Origin: Conexibacter sp.
GTDB lineage: Bacteria; Actinomycetota; Thermoleophilia; Solirubrobacterales; Solirubrobacteraceae
NCBI GenBank assembly: GCA_025964325.1
Contig: JAOPZA010000071.1
Location: 1-39,641 of the forward strand
Length of the DNA stretch: 39,641 nt
Direction: 5' to 3'
The notes below the pieces were generated by a model. That model made no database searches. It was not told where the DNA came from and saw only the letters and a program-made list of their open reading frames with translations. Of the stretch, positions 39,612 to 39,641 are shown piece by piece. The position numbers and the translations under genes are program-made. The first letter of the stretch is position 1. The number at the start of each line of letters is the position of its first letter.

Positions 39612-39641
39612 CGGTCGAAACCGCGCGCTGCGCGTCGAAAC

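Noticed and set aside
39614-39641. CRISPR array edge
   Set aside because: Only an 8-base unit with a 12-base gap, and no cas gene in the window.

Overview
The window is very GC-rich (by eye about 70% or more), gene-dense and third-position G/C biased. It contains a fused PafB-PafC (WYL) regulator, an Lhr helicase, an Nei-type glycosylase, family-5 UDG, a VKOR/DsbA disulfide pair and an rml cluster. This suggests a high-GC actinobacterium, most likely Thermoleophilia/Solirubrobacterales (Conexibacter- or Solirubrobacter-like); the assignment is inference. I see no rRNA, tRNA, CRISPR array, insertion sequence or prophage. The strongest mark of past turnover is a set of gene stumps left between intact genes: an APS-kinase fragment, two PIN (VapC) fragments and a DUF4349 C-terminus.

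Layout. 113-1552 (-) is an FAD-dependent amine/amino-acid oxidase. Divergent from it, 1694-6952 (+) is a five-gene module: OmpR-type response regulator, sensor kinase, LolA-like membrane-anchored protein, ABC ATPase and ABC-2 permease, the last four joined by 4-base ATGA overlaps. 7018-8662 is a cobalt-type nitrile hydratase operon (beta, alpha, accessory protein) whose ribosome-binding site lies inside a long hairpin. 8957-12327 holds two convergent PHP-domain phosphoesterases and a Tat-exported sulfatase-fold enzyme with Thr in place of the catalytic Cys/Ser. 12661-16957 (-) runs DsbA-like, VKOR, SCO1-like, a winged-helix protein, a small S4-domain protein, rpsD and a SirB1-like protein. 17183-18478 has a divergent pair of exported proteins (a lipoprotein and an NlpC/P60-like protein).

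18822-25333 (+) carries a large LuxR ATPase regulator, a YhaM-type exoribonuclease, PafBC and a PPOX-fold flavin/F420 protein, closed by a terminator facing a DJ-1/PfpI protein (25407-26036, -). 26129-29045 is rmlA-rmlD-rmlB for dTDP-rhamnose synthesis, without rmlC. After an unexplained 545-base gap come TetR, family-5 UDG, Lhr, a cupin, Nei-type glycosylase and GDPD (29591-37761): three DNA-repair enzymes within 7 kb. The right end has a Crp/Fnr regulator, a NUDIX hydrolase and an ASCH-domain protein.

A recurring regulatory theme is a TANNNT -10 box placed only 6-10 bases before the start codon of nine genes on both strands, which predicts leaderless mRNAs. A minority (rpsD, the winged-helix gene, the DsbA-like gene, nitrile hydratase beta) instead have clear Shine-Dalgarno sequences. 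No single unmistakably new system is present. The best candidates for new biology are the nitrile hydratase leader hairpin, the Thr-type sulfatase, the coupled two-component/LolA-like/ABC module and the UDG-Lhr-Nei cluster.
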